The translations under genes were made by a program, and so were the position numbers. This document shows, in pieces, positions 21,600-34,134 of a stretch of DNA of 64,000 nucleotides. Origin of the DNA: Alligator mississippiensis (lineage: Eukaryota > Chordata > Crocodylia > Alligatoridae); NCBI RefSeq assembly GCF_030867095.1, contig NC_081824.1:347360203-347424202 (forward strand), given 5' to 3'. Below the pieces are notes generated by a model that was given only the letters and a program-made list of their open reading frames with translations, ran no database searches and was not told where the DNA came from. Numbering within the stretch: position 1 is the stretch's first letter; every line of letters starts with the position of its first letter.

Positions 21600-24280
21600 T
21601 TCCCCTGTGGCCTTGAGGTCAGATTACTGCAGAGAAAGAAGCATCTGTGGGTTACAGCCTACATTTTTCAAGAGCCTATGAAAATGATACAGATTAAAAG
21701 GTCGGAATTGAGTCATTGTAGTTCATTCATTACCCACAGATGTTTCTTGGGTTTATTTGTGTTTCTGTTCCATTTCTAAAGTCAAGATTTAGATTTTATT
21801 TTAAATATAATAAATATTCTGGGCCAAATTAGAATTTAAAGAGAGTAAGACATGGAGTAAAAATTAGATAGATTATATAATAGTATTTAAGGATGAACTG
21901 AGCATAGGGTGTTATAAACTTATACTTCTATGTTCATAATCAAGTACAGTTCAATAAAGAATAAATCAATATAGAAGACAGTCACTAGAAAACAGAGAGG
22001 AGTGAACAGGGGACAGCTTAACAGAAGGAATAAAGTTGTCTGGGAGTTTGTCTGAGGAGGCAGGTACGAAAGGCTCTCCCCTCTTATTTTTAACAGAAAT
22101 GGTAAACCAAAAGTTTAAGGCATTGCAGATCACATGTTCAAAGTGTGCTGCAGAGCAGAGTGGCCAATAAGGGATTGGTTCTAACCTTCAGGGATGTATT
22201 TATGTTTGTGCCCCTTCCTGAAGGCAGACAAGGCTTACAGTGTACAGTGCAAGATAGTAGCTGTAGTGGAGAAGAGCTCCATAGGCTGAAGGAACAACGC
22301 TTTACAGTATCCAACAAAGTAAAGACTTGCTGGATAGAAGTCATGGATCCTCACCACAAATTTGTTAAGGCAAAAAACCAAAGTTGGACCCAGTGATGTT
22401 AAAAAACAAACAAAAACAAACACACACTGTAAGAAGCTTGTGATCACTAGAAAGAAATGAATCATGAGATCTTCAACCCATAGAGGTGATCAGTTATTTT
22501 TAGGCTCTCAGCACACCTACTGCAAGGTGTGCAGAACAGCAAAGAAACAGACCCCATCAGTTGGAAGACAAAAGTTGCACGGTCCTAGCAGCAGAAGGCT
22601 GACTACCACAGTTCAGAAGAGAAGGCTGGTACAGTAGTAGCAGTGGTGTTTGGGGACTCCCTTGAAGGTAGGATACAGAACCATCAAGCAGCCTGACCCA
22701 GCTGTCTTAGGTGTGTCGTCTAATGGAGCTTGAATTAAAAGACGTAACGGAAAAGTTAAGATTTATCACAATATCTGATCACTTCCCTTTGCTTATCCAT
22801 GTGGGATGTGATACTGCTAGCTTTATGATCCTGTACAGATCCAAAGGAGGAGACTACAAGGCTTAAGGCAGAACTTTAGAAAAGTTAGGAGTCATGGGGG
22901 TATCCTCCCTGTTGTGAACAAAGGCCAAGGAAACGATTTTCACATCTTGGATACATGGCTACAAAGATATTGTCAAAGGAACCACTTTGGCCTGTTCAAC
23001 AACAAATAAATGTTCAAAATGGAAGATGCTGGACAGGAATAGATTAATCTAATAAGGGAATGGCAACAAAGAGTGCAGGCTAATAGAAAAGAATAAGGAA
23101 CAGAGAACCATAAAAAGGCAATGAATTCCAGAGAAAGAGGGGGACACTCAGGTTGAAGATACATGGCAAAAAATGGATTGACTGTGTACTAGTTTGTATC
23201 AATGTCTCTGTCAGGGTGAGTAAGGGCAGCAAGCAGGGCAAACTGAAAATTAGAATGAGTTATTCCCTCTGGGATAATTCCAACAAATGGAATATCTTTA
23301 TTGAAGGGTAAAGCTTGTTCCAGAAGGAAAGTGTAAGTAGGTCATTCACCCAGCTTTCTTATCTTGATAAGGCCAGTCAGCTCTGCATTCGTGGTTTCCA
23401 ACCATTTTTATTTTACATGGGGCAGCCTTCTCTCCACAGCAAACAAAACAAGCAAGCATGCAAACGAGACAAACCCAAAACCTGCTGTCATTTTTCAAAT
23501 CTGGGGGTGATCCAGGCTCTGTCCTTCTCCCTTAGCATCACAGGGTCCTCTCCTCCTTTTTCTGCTCCTGGGCTTTTTTGGGGCTCCTTTTTTTTTTACT
23601 AATCATCAGTTGCAGCTGTCTCCCAACCTTTCAGCCAGGCAGACTATTAACCACTAACCATCCATCAATGGGTTTCAGCCCCTGAGTGCGTTCTCACAAA
23701 AGGTGGTGTTTCCTTGGAGGTCATGAACACACACATTCTTGTTGATCCAACATGAGTGGTTATAATTATGTCAAGAGTGCTGAAGTGAAAATAAATAGAA
23801 TAAAAAAATAAGTGTCCTGGTGTGGTGTGGTGTGGTGTGGTGTGGTGTGCCTCCCTTCCTTCCCTCAAGTCAGGAAAGGGAAATGAATGAGGCATTCCTT
23901 AGGCAAGGTAGCAATAACATCCAAAACATAGGAAAAATGCTGGGGGTGAGGAGGGAACAATACAGCTAAGCATAACATCCAGCAGTCCCTGACTTTCAGA
24001 GTCAAGGAGGTTAAGTAACTCTTTTAGATTTGGTTTTGACAAAAAAAATTGGTTGAAAATATTGGCAACTTGGGTTCTCTCATTCATTACCACTTCCACT
24101 CATGATCCTAAGAAAAGATAGGTGAACAGCAAAATAAAGATGACAAAATTAAGATGAATGTTATGATGGATCTCACAGATAAAATAATGGAAAAAGAGGG
24201 ATGGCTGTTCCTAAAGAACAGAATATTAGAGAAATAATTGCAATCCATTCTAAAGCATAGGAAAGCCAAGACAAATTACA
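21600..24280. other. Intergenic DNA, no recognised gene
   Basis: No coding region or well-bounded element is recognised. It contains a (GTGTG)n microsatellite at 23819-23849 and A-rich interruptions near 22400. It may hold old repeats that I cannot name. Confidence 0.4.
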
Positions 24281-24287
24281 AGAGTCT

Positions 24288-24478
24288 GGGCGTGTCTACA
24301 TATTCATTAATGTGCTTTTGGTAATGTGCATTAATTTACTAACTCCATTGTGAGGTACTAGAAAAAGGTGCATTAGCCTATTTTCATGTGCAGTGGTGAG
24401 AGTGCATAGTTTTTTGTGATGCTTTAATGTGCACTAAAATAAGTTAATGTGCATTAAAGCCCAAATGTAGATGCATGC
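24288..24478. mobile_element. MITE-like fragment
   Basis: It begins GGGCGTGTCTACAT, the same type of terminus as the elements at 20022, 48056 and 57810. It has several copies of aatgtgcattaa-like motifs and ends near a degenerate aatgtagatgcatg. The 3' terminus is eroded, so the right boundary is uncertain. Confidence 0.5.
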
Positions 24479-24811
24479 AGTGTTGTAGCAGGACATGACA
24501 TTTTAATGCCACGAAGAGCGGATGAATGCCATAAAGTGCAAGAAATGTATTCTAGAACTGTCAGTAAAATAGATAACAAATCTACAGTATAAGCGTGTAG
24601 GGAAAAATTCAGGAAGGCAAAGGCACAATATATATTACCACTGACAACAGATGCTACAAACAACAAAAAACAGTTCATTTAAGTACAATGAGGGAAAACA
24701 TAGGTGCATTGTTTCAACAGTGAAGATAAGTTAGAAAAAAAGTCAGAAACAAACTAGTAATTGTGCAGTTTATCTCCACAAAAAGGTAACTTATAAGAAG
24801 TTAGCCTATAA

Positions 24812-25091
24812 GTCAGCAGGCCTTAACCTTTTAGACTCAAGTCATCCCTCTTTGGGCTTGAGGCAGTCCTCTATAATTTCTATGAATTGAATGGCACCTA
24901 ATTTTAAAAGTGAATTTACCTATTATAGTGCTTACCTCCTCGTGGATGGACTGGAGATTGGATGTGGGTGGAATTGGTGAGGTAGGGACAAACCTAAACC
25001 TGTGCTTATCTCATCTCCTCACACCTCTAGTCACCCTTCAAAAGATCTGGCAACACCCCCAGGGCCACAGCACCCTGGTTGAGAATCACTG
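24812..25091. mobile_element. hAT-Charlie-like element copy
   Basis: The left side reads ggccttaaccttttagactc and the right end reads ccctggttgagaatcactg. These are the same termini as the copy at 61661-61981. The interior is diverged and no target duplication is evident. Confidence 0.6.
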
Positions 25092-25109
25092 ATACAAGGT
25101 ACAGGGGTG

Positions 25110-27265
25110 CAGATCAAAATCTGGAAAGAAAATGCAAAGAATAATTGACTGTTTTGGATATGTTCATGTTAGAAAGACCTTATGAGGTTTGTGAAGGAAC
25201 TAGCAGATGAGGTCTCAGAACCATTTAATAATTCTTTGAGAAAGTCATACAGGATCAGTGAGATCCCAAGACTTTAAAAAGGCAAATATAATACCTATCT
25301 CAAAAAAGAAAAAAAAGATAAGGGAAGACCTGAAAAATTATAGATCTGTCACCTTGACTTCAGTACCAGGAAAGGCATTTTAACAAATTCTTTAGGGGAA
25401 AAAAAAACAATTTACAAGCACCTAGAGGACAAAAAGGTCATTACAAATAGCCAACACTGATTTGTTGAAAATAAATCATACCCAGCCAACTTGGTTTCTT
25501 TCTTTCACAAGATAACTAGATTGCTAGATAATGAGAATGCAACATATGTATCTTGACCTCAGTGCAACTTTCAACAGCACCACAAGATGCTTTCATAAGC
25601 TGGAAGAACTACCATTCAGTAGACATGCAATTAGTGGAAAGACTGCTGACCATGAGTAGCAGTTAGATGACTGACATTAAAGTCGGAAGAGGTTTCAAAT
25701 GGGGTCCTGCAGGGATCGGTTCTGAGTCCAAGACTGTTCAACCTTTTAGTAGTAGTAGTATTACTACTACTACTAATAATTTAGATGAAGGAGTTGCAAA
25801 TGACAAAACTAGGTGGGATAGTAAACATTTGGGTAGAATTGAAATCCAGAATAATCTCAATAAATTGGAGTGCTGGCCCATGAACAATAAATACTATTTA
25901 ACAAAAACAGATGTGAGGTACTTCACCTAGGAAAGAAGAACAAAATGTGAAAACACAAAAAGGCAAAAGGAAGAACCAGGAAGTTAAACTGGTCAGTCTA
26001 ACCCAATAAGATAGAAGAGCACATGGTGAAACAATCTATTTGTAAGCATCTAGAGATTAATAAGGTGATAAGGAATAGCCACCGTGTATTTGTCAAAAGC
26101 AAGATGCCTAGCCAATCTAATTTCCTCCTATGACAAGATGACAGGTTTTATGCATGGAGGTAAACACTGGGTGTGTGATGCATCTCAACATCAGTTAGAC
26201 TTTTGACACTGTCTACTACATGCCTACTCTCATAAACTAAGGAAATGCTGTCTAAATGAAACTACTATAAAGTAAATTCATAACTGGTTGGAAAATTGTG
26301 CCCAAAAATAGTAATCAGTGACTCAATGTCAGACTGGGAGGGAGTTACCAAGGAGCTCTCCCAGGTCCAGGACTGTTCTTTGTTTATGACTTGGACGATG
26401 GAATTCAGTGTACACTTAGCAAATGCGCAGATGATACCCCCTTGGGTTGTGGTAGCAGACACTTTGGGAGATAGGATTAGGATTCTAAATTACATTGAAG
26501 AAATCTGAAATTAATCAAATGAAATTCAATAAGAACAAGTGAAGTACTATAGAAGAGACCAATCAAATACACAAATATAGAAAGGGGAATGACTGATTTG
26601 GCTGCAGTACTTGAAGAGAACCAGTATGTTATAGTGGATAACATTTTATTTTTTGTTACAAAAATAAAACCAGCACATTGGGCAGTAACAGGAATATCAT
26701 ATGCAAGTCAAGAGAAGTGATTCTTCTGCTTTGTTCAGCACTGACAAGGCCTGATCTGGAGTATGGTATGTAGTTTTGAGTATCACATGTGGACAAACTA
26801 GGAGGAGTCCAGAAGGGAGCCACACAAAAAAAAAAAATCAGGTCTAAAAATATGACATATGAGGAAAGATTGGAAGATGTACCATTATTTAGTTTGGAGA
26901 AGACAAGACTCAGGAGAGATTTGATAACAGTCTTCAAATACAAAAAGGATTATTGTAAAGGTGGTGATCAGTTTCTTTGTGTCCCCAGGGGACAGATAGA
27001 GAAACAATAACTTTAAATTGCAATGAGGGAAATTTAGGTTGGACTTTAAGAAGAACTTCCCAATGATGAGAGTGGTCAAGCACTGGAACAGATTACCTAG
27101 AGAAGTTGTGGAATCTCTATCACTGGAAGGTTATAAATGAAGGTTAGGCAAATATTTGTCTGGGATGGTTTAGACACGAATGATCCCAGCTGAGCAGGGG
27201 GTTGGACTACATTACATCGAGAAGTATCTTTCAACCTTATGTTTTTTATGATTCTAAAATAGGAG
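25110..27265 (+). mobile_element. Old CR1 LINE, sense orientation, highly degenerate
   Basis: Conceptual translation on the + strand yields scattered CR1 ORF2 pieces: a NIIPIS..K block near 25285-25305, an RT core-like stretch near 25540-25960, and MTYEERLEDVPLFSLEKTRL with DLITVFKYKKDYCKGG near 26850-26965. The CR1 3' UTR follows (gaacttcccaatgatgagag to aggctgttggactac-like tail, 27050-27250). No frame longer than about 95 codons survives. A symmetric (AGT)n/(ACT)n run lies at 25748-25779. Confidence 0.8.
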
Positions 27266-27435
27266 AGAGTTGCTTGGGCAACAGCATTGCTGAATGGGAG
27301 TTACTGTAGTTCACAACTAAACAAGAATCCATAAAATGTGATGTTATGAAAGTAAAAGGCAAATGCCATCCTGAGATGCATTAATAGAAATATAATATAT
27401 AAATGCCTTGAAGTGCTCTACCTGGCACTGGTTAG

Positions 27436-28173
27436 CAGGGGTGTGTGAAATGGGCTGTATTCGATTCAGATTTGGCCAAAATCGGGGACAGTGATTCAGT
27501 TCATTGATTCGAATCACTGCCCTGATTCGATTTGGCAGAATCCAAATCTGAAGTTTCGATGCCAATTCAGAGAATTAGCGATTCAGTCAGACACAGCTTT
27601 ATATGTTTTTTTCTACATATGTCGAGGTACCAGCTGTAGCTTGTGAACACTGAAATGCTGGGGTGGATGGAGTGTCCCACAGGAGCGCAGGGGGGGAGAG
27701 CCTGCATGTTCGGCAGTGAACCCGAAAGTGGACCGGAACTACTTCCAGTCTACTTCTGGATTCACTGGGGAGCGCGCAGAGGGCCTCCTCCCCCTGCCCC
27801 ACAGACCCAGGAGGCACCAGTTGCCAAGCCAGGGAGACGCAGGGGGAGGGACCCTGCACACTCCTTGGTGGACCCAGAAGTGGACCAGAAGTGCTTCTGG
27901 TCCATTTCTGGGTTTGCTGCCGAGTGCACTGGGGAGCCCTCTGCACTCCTGTGGGATGCTCCATCTGCCCCAGCATTGCAGCATTCACAAGCTGCCTGCT
28001 ACCTTGAGATACATAAAAAACATTTAAAGCTGTGTCTATGTCCAAATCTCTGAATCTTTACGAATTGATTTGGAGGGTTCCAATTCAATTCGGAGAGATT
28101 AAAGGGTCTCCTGATTTGATTCGGAGATTCAGCCACCAAATCGAATCAAGGACTGAAGCTTCGCACAGCCCTA
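27436..28173. mobile_element. Foldback non-autonomous hAT nested in CR1 (738 bp)
   Basis: Termini CAGGGGTGTGTGAAA and ttcgcacagcccta are inverted repeats, and a perfect 8-bp target duplication ctggttag flanks the element. Internal arms at about 27594-27805 and 27830-28032 are complementary; for example, aatgctggggtggatggagt pairs with the region around gctccatctgccccagcatt. AT-rich outer blocks contain gattcgaatc motifs. No coding capacity. Confidence 0.9.
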
Positions 28174-28404
28174 CTGGTTAGGCCTCATCTGGTTTACTGT
28201 ATCCAGTTTTGAAAAACACATTTTTAAGAAGAATGTGGATATATTGGAGAGAATGAAATGAAGAACAACGAAGATGATCAGGGATTTTGAAAGCAAGCTA
28301 TACAAAGAAAGGTTAAAGGAGCTGAGAATATGACATGATTTTATGAATACCTAGTCTGGAGGAGAAGATGAATAACATTTTTTCCCAATATTTGAAATGT
28401 TGCC

Positions 28405-29359
28405 TGTGGTAAAGTGGGGGTCCCTGACTAGCCACAGGGCTAGTTTTCCCACCTGCCTCTGGGCACGCTGCCCACCTGTCTCTTCTGCCACACCTTGATG
28501 GAACATAATTGAGTGTTAATTAGGCAGGAGGCTGCCCATCATACACCCCAATACTGGGGGGCTATCCACGGTTCCATTCCACCCCTACACCAAGCCCAAG
28601 CCTCGCAGATGGCATCTGAGGCAGTTGGCTCAACTGTCCCCTTTGCCCATTAGCTGTGGCCCCACTCATGGGACCTTCAGCTTCCATATAAGTCCTGGCC
28701 CCATCTCAGGCCAGTCAGGACCCTGAGCTTCTTTGCTTATCGTGGGCATCCCTCACAGTGGGCCCCTGGCCCTTTTGACCCTTCTGGTCCTGGCCCCAGC
28801 ATTGACCAGTCAAGTCCCTCAGTTGGGTTTACACCTTCTGCCTGCACTTAGGGATCGGGGTCCCCCATTCCCGACTCAGGTGCTTCTGGAAGCATGCCTG
28901 GAAGCATGCCTGGAAGCATGCCTGGCCCCCCGCGGGATCAGGCACTTCCCAAAGCTTACCTGGCCTACCCTGCTCTGATGGAAAATGACCCACCCAAAGG
29001 TGAGGGCTGGGGTGAAGGCACCCCTACCCGCCTTTCACCGAGGTGGTAACTGGCCTGGCATTTCCTGCAGGCTCCTGCACCACTGAGAGCCCCACCAGGC
29101 CACCCACTCCCGGCAGGGTGCGGTTTTAGGTCATGCCCAGGACCAGGAGCCTCCAAACCATCCCCTACAGCTCCTTCCCTTACCCCCAGGATATTGTATT
29201 CAACCTAGCAGCCAGGCAATGTTACTACCTGGCACACCAGCAGCAAACTTCCCTGTTTATATGGGCAGCCAGGGATCTAAAATGGCTGCTGCAATCAATC
29301 ACCTGCTGGCTGCTTGGCTTGGCCCTTAAAGTGGCAGGCACCAACAGTGCCCTGCCACA
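28405..29359 (-). mobile_element. Solo LTR (minus orientation) with perfect 5-bp duplication
   Basis: Read on the minus strand it begins TGTGGCAGGGCACTG and ends with a CA dinucleotide, and it has a TATATA/TATAAA-type box (complement of 29251-29261) about 100 bases in. The 5-bp duplication ttgcc flanks it exactly. It is the same family as the LTR at 44274-45173. No internal retroviral or gypsy region adjoins it, so it is a solo LTR left by recombination. TG..CA ends with a 5-bp duplication fit an endogenous retrovirus or Ty3/gypsy LTR; the class is not resolved. Confidence 0.85.
28885..28925. repeat. 12-bp tandem repeat inside the solo LTR
   Basis: The unit ctggaagcatgc is present in three consecutive near-perfect copies, with a fourth partial copy before it. 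It is absent from the sister LTR at 44.3-45.2 kb, so it arose after divergence. Confidence 0.85.
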
Positions 29360-29529
29360 TTGCCATAAAGAGGATGCTAAGTATTTTTTGCCATAGTTGC
29401 TGAAGTTAGGACAGGAAGACAATAGGTTCTGAACGTAGGAAATCTGTTTCATATTAAGCCTCAAGAATAAGCTACTAAATGCTTGGAACATACCCAATGT
29501 CTCAACTAGCATCATATCCAAGAATACCA

Positions 29530-31060
29530 AGGCCTTACAATTATTAGTAGCATATGGAGATAGTATCCCAAAATAACATGATTTCCAGTAGTGTTTCTCT
29601 CTAATCATATTATGGAGCTCTCAATCATGTCCAACTCCAACTTTGAGAATCTATAGTACTACCTCACAGAACCTTTTGTATCATCTACCCACAAAATAGT
29701 TTGATCCAAATTAATTCTGGGGGGTAGCCCAGTTGTAGGTTGATGGCTTCTTATTGTCTCTTTCATTCAGGTATTTTAGTTTATAAGCCAAGTTTCTGAT
29801 TTCTTGTGTGGCCTTGCCCCTGCCCCCCTGACCCTGACCCCTTTTTTCTGTTGTTTCACATCAACTTGGAATCAAAGATCTATCAAAGACCTACCACCTG
29901 AGATGGTCCAAAAACTGTTCTTATTTAAAAAATTGATGTGCAGCACTTGGATCACAATTTTTACTTCTTATGTCATTATGAAATGGTGTCCTTTCTCACC
30001 CTCCATTGGAAAAATAATGCATCTCCTGTGCTTTTCTTTGTATGTTTTGTTCTTGTAATTCTTTACAGTTGGTCAATCATAACATTTCAAAGCTATAAGT
30101 TCAAAACTTTGTCCATGGCTCTTGCAAGCATCTTTGTGAGTCATAGTGGTGAAATGATTTAAAACCATCCACTAATTTAGGGGTGCAGTCAATTCATCTT
30201 CACAAGATGCCCTACATGTTTCTACTTTTCCTTTGCAAATGTTCTTTTTGCATTCATGTACAGTCTTTGTTTAAAGTCTTTCCATGTGTAAGTCTTTGTT
30301 GTGGTTCAGTGGTAGAATCCTTGTCTGGGACCCTAGAGACCTGGGTTAGATTCCTGAACATGCATAGGATTGTAGTTATTGAGACACCAAACATCTGGAC
30401 TCAGTCTGGTCTTTGGATACTGTCTCAATGATCTAAAGGGGGCGATGGAAGATCTTTACTTCATTGTACTCATGTTGAAGGTCCTGGTGACCTCTCATAT
30501 ATGCACAATGATCCAGAAGGATTGATGGTTGCTTATTACCATGTGTAGCTTTGCTTCTCTCCCTCTCTCACACGCATACTGTTTATCATGTGTTCTGATG
30601 ATAGAACTCTGTTCTACAGTGTGTATTCTAAATTTTGCACATCCTTATTTGGTATGCAGGTTCAAAAGTTTAGAGGCCTGTGTATGTGCCTATTCCTTGA
30701 TTTGTATCCCAAGAAACTAAAAGTAAGGGGGAGGGTGGGAGGCAGGACAGTATAGAATCCTGCTGTCACTGGCCAGATGTTGTGTCACTAGGCCTCCCTA
30801 CCAATTGGAAGGCACACAGGCTACATGAGACAGTTGTGTGGGGGTCACCAGTAGATTTGTCCTTGCTATGACTTAGGCCAAGGCCTGCAGTGGGAAGAAT
30901 CTAAGAACACCAGGGCAGAGACACTCCTTGAGGGCATTCTTGCTAAAGCTTGTAAAATCATCTTTACTGAAATATAGTCAAAGCTGTCCAGGATCAAGAA
31001 CTGAAACCTCTGAGTACCTAGCAAGCACTCAGCATCTGGAAGAGTTGAACTACCTGAACT
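29530..31060. other. Intergenic DNA flanking a tRNA-derived SINE
   Basis: Apart from the SINE at about 30295-30500, no gene or bounded element is recognised in this stretch. Confidence 0.4.
30295..30500 (+). repeat. tRNA-Gly-derived SINE (or tRNA-Gly pseudogene)
   Basis: The head has RNA polymerase III promoter boxes: A box TGGTTCAGTGG at 30302-30312 and B box GGTTAGATTCC at 30344-30354, one mismatch from the canonical GGTTCGATTCC. The block from gtggttcagtggtagaatc to the T-arm resembles tRNA-Gly. The acceptor stem does not pair (ttgtt against tgcat), and unrelated sequence follows, so it is a SINE head or pseudogene and not a functional tRNA. Confidence 0.65.
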
Positions 31061-31079
31061 GCTGATAGGCAACTTAAGG

Positions 31080-31545
31080 CCTGAAGGCTGCATCCAGCTG
31101 AGCACAGACATTTGGTTCCCCAGGGACAAGCAGCAGCGGCGCACCTTGCTACATGTCCCGGGAGAATACCCATGCCACGTGCACTTTGAAGTTTGGAAAG
31201 TTTCCCTGGGGGGCTCCCGGAGGCCTCCCAGGACTACAGCAGTGGTAACCCTGCCAGACAGAGCCCGGCTGGCAGTTGCAGCTCAACTCCAGGCAGCCCA
31301 GCTCTGCTTTTCAGTGGTGCACACTGCCTGTGTGTGCACTGCTCCACCTTTTTTTTTTTTTTTGCAAGTTTTTTTGACCCCTGGATATCCAGGGGTCAAA
31401 AAACCTCATAGAAACAAAAAGCAGAGTAGCGCACGCACAGGCAGTGTGCCCTTGCAGTGTGTAGAACACCTGACTGTACAGTATGTGGCACTGCAGACAT
31501 GTTTGTAATGCCACATACTGCACAGCTGAGCTCATCTAGATGTGC
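31080..31545. mobile_element. Palindromic DNA element
   Basis: The centre is a perfect 34-bp palindrome around gacccctggatatccagggg at 31371-31404. Outer complementary blocks are agctctgctttt..gcacactgcctgtg (about 31299-31335) and cacaggcagtgtgc (31437-31450), with a second hairpin gtatgtggca/tgccacatac at 31480-31520. The right end reads ctcatctagatgtgcc, like the termini of the GGGC..TCTA elements. The left end is not resolved. Confidence 0.6.
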
Positions 31546-33579
31546 CAGAAAAGTTCAGGTTGCTCTGACAGCCTGATGAGGAGCAGTGGGGACCCTGAGT
31601 GGCATGGGCCTCTGAGTAGCATTTAACAAGAAGAGGCAGAGACACAGAGTGGTGGCAGGTGGCACAACCCCAAAAGGAGCAGCAGCAGGGGGCACCTCCA
31701 GTCGACCTTGACACCAGCGGGCAATCCCAGTGGTGACCCATGAGCAGTAGCCAGTGACTTGATCTCCACCATCCCTTCTTTCCTGGACTGAGCAACATAG
31801 GGGAATTTCAGATAGAAACTGCAACCAAAAGACTGAGAGTGCTTTAATAAGAGGGGTGTTGGACAGTTGTGGGGTTTGATAAGGCTTTTTGTCACATCTC
31901 CCTTTAATAAACTTGTATTTTCTTGATAACAAAATGCTTGTGCACAGGAAAGTAGATCTTTTAGGACCCTCCAGTAAATGTTTTTGTCCCAAGTTTCTGG
32001 GTGCAGCCTTGGGCCAAAAACCCCATATTTGAATCCAGCCCTTATTGCCATCCAGGACCTGGCAGAAGACTTACATGTGTTTTTTAGTGATTTATAAAAT
32101 ACTTTAATCAATTCACAGTACTGTGCAGCATAGATCACTTTGAATCACTTGCTTTGTTCACCAAAATATGAAATAATAGTTAATGAAAATAGAAGGACAA
32201 AACAACTGCATGTAATTTTATCTTACTTACTGGCTGGTTATTCTTTACTTCAGGTGTTACATTCAAGTGACTCTGAACTTATCACACTGTCCCTGTGTAA
32301 ATGGCAGGTAACCATGCTTTGGCATTCAGTAAATCAACCTTGTTCAGCAAAGTATGCAAGCCCGTGTTTAATGTCAGGCATATGTGTAAAGGCCCATTGA
32401 CTTGAAACAAGATTCCTAGTTCAATGTTATATGGGAAGGGGAAAGAGCAAATAAAAATCATTCAATTCAAATAGACATAACAAAAATGGATCAATTTAAT
32501 CATATTAACGCACATTAACCTCTCTAGATTTAGAATCTATCTAGATCAGTAACGTAACTAGGGGTGGACAAGTGAGGCATCAACCCTGGATATAGATTTA
32601 GAGGGGAGGTGCCAAAATAGCAGCCAGATTACAACAGCTCTGAACTACTTCAGCTATTGGGGTGGAAAAAGTAGAAAAACTTTTGAAAAACAAAATACTC
32701 CATGTGGTAAGTCTGAAACACAACTGTATTACATCAGTCCCAAATCCTCACTCCTTCCCATTTGTACCAACACTTTGGAATTATTTGATCAACTTAAATT
32801 AAGAAGGAATGTGTCATTAGTACACAAACTAGTCAGAAACATTTTGACTAAACATTTTTCTTTAGAATTGGCCAGCCCATCAACATTGAAATGTGTTGTG
32901 GAGTTCATTAGATTTTTACCTTGTACATCACTGGGGAATCCAGACTTCCAGCTTTGCAACTGCTATAGAGAACAGGCTCTCAGTATCCCCTGCTTTTGAG
33001 CAGCATTGTAGGTGGACCACCTCACAGTTGAGGATCCCATGGCTTCCAGAGGGGTGTTTGCCAAACCATTTGTTTGCTAAAACAAAATTGAATAGTGGAA
33101 ATATTTGTAAACAGAAACCCTGATTCGGGAAAGCATTCCTGCTCAGAAGAAAGTGCTTATACAACTCCTTAAATTTAAGAATATGTTTAAATGCTTTCCT
33201 AAACCTGGGCCTAAAAGTATAAATGCCTCTGGTGTGCCTTCTGATTGATGTATTTAGAAAAAGCAGCCTCTGTGTTGCTTTGTCCCCTCCCAAAACACAT
33301 TGGGGTGTTTTTATTAATAAAAATATATTCATACAGCATGTATTGGCTTCACTTCCAAACAAACTGAACATTTCATTAGAGTTCATTCTGGTGTCTCTAA
33401 TTTCTTTGTAGTAACTCAAATGAAAAACAATGAGGTTGAGACATCTTGTGCTGTCTGCTAGTACCATACTTTCACCACAGGATGGAGCAGTTTACAACCT
33501 AATGAAACTAAAGAGCTTTCCAAAGAGCAAATTTAAGTATTCAGGAAAGAAATCATGATGAGTTTTTCATCTACTAAAT
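31546..33579. other. Intergenic DNA, possible old DNA-element fragments
   Basis: The minus-strand open frames at 31555-32138 are not recognised as any protein family. A stretch at 32550-32640 (cagtaacgtaactaggggtg) resembles the terminus of a DNA transposon. Nothing else can be supported. Confidence 0.35.
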
Positions 33580-34134
33580 CAGGGGTGTTCAACCCCTGGT
33601 CCGTGGGCCAGATTCAGCCTATGGACCCATGTCATTCACCTTGCCAGCATGAATGATGCATGCCCCCGGCAGCTGGGGGGAAACAGCTGCGGCAGGAGCG
33701 CGGCGGTGGCAGCGTGGTGCCAGGGGGGTGATGACACTGTTGGCGGTACCTTTTTGTAGGGGGTACACTGCCACGTTCAGGGGGTGCACATGCACCCACA
33801 TGCACCCCTACATGTCACCAATGCTTGCCAGGTTTCCCATAGGTCTGAAAATGTTGTGGCAGGAAAGCAGTGGCAGTGCTGCTCCCCAGCTGCAAAATCT
33901 CTGGACCCAGGAGGAGCCCTGCTGTCCAGATTGGGCAAATGGGGCAAGGCAGGATCTGGGCAGCATGTGGTAGATTCAGGCAGTGAGGCCAATCTGAACA
34001 GCACAGAGCTGAATCCAGGGGGTGTGAGGCAGATCCAGGTGTGTAGGACCCATCATAGCAGCAAGCCCAAAGATCTGGCACATGGACCAGCTCCATACCA
34101 CCTATCTGGCCAAAAGGTTGATTGAGCACCATCC
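33580..34134. mobile_element. Non-autonomous hAT element (555 bp)
   Basis: The left end CAGGGGTGTTCAACCCCTGG and the right end (ggttgattgagcaccatcc) are imperfect inverted repeats. The flanking 8-mers tactaaat (33572-33579) and ttctaaat (34135-34142) differ at one position. The interior is GC-rich with no real gene. Confidence 0.78.

Larger units (their letters stand above)
27290..29520 (+). mobile_element. CR1 LINE fragment split by two nested insertions
   Basis: CR1 ORF2 is readable in three pieces: about 27330-27435 (ANAILRCINRNIIYKCLEVL), 28182-28404 (RPHLVYCIQF onward) and 29365-29520. The first break holds a hAT element with an 8-bp duplication (27428-27435 = 28174-28181). The second break holds a solo LTR with a 5-bp duplication (28400-28404 = 29360-29364). 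Removing both insertions restores a continuous, if mutated, CR1 alignment. Confidence 0.82.

Noticed and set aside
30295-30366. Functional tRNA-Gly gene
   Set aside because: The acceptor stem does not pair, the B box has a mismatch, and there is no terminator T-run directly after it.
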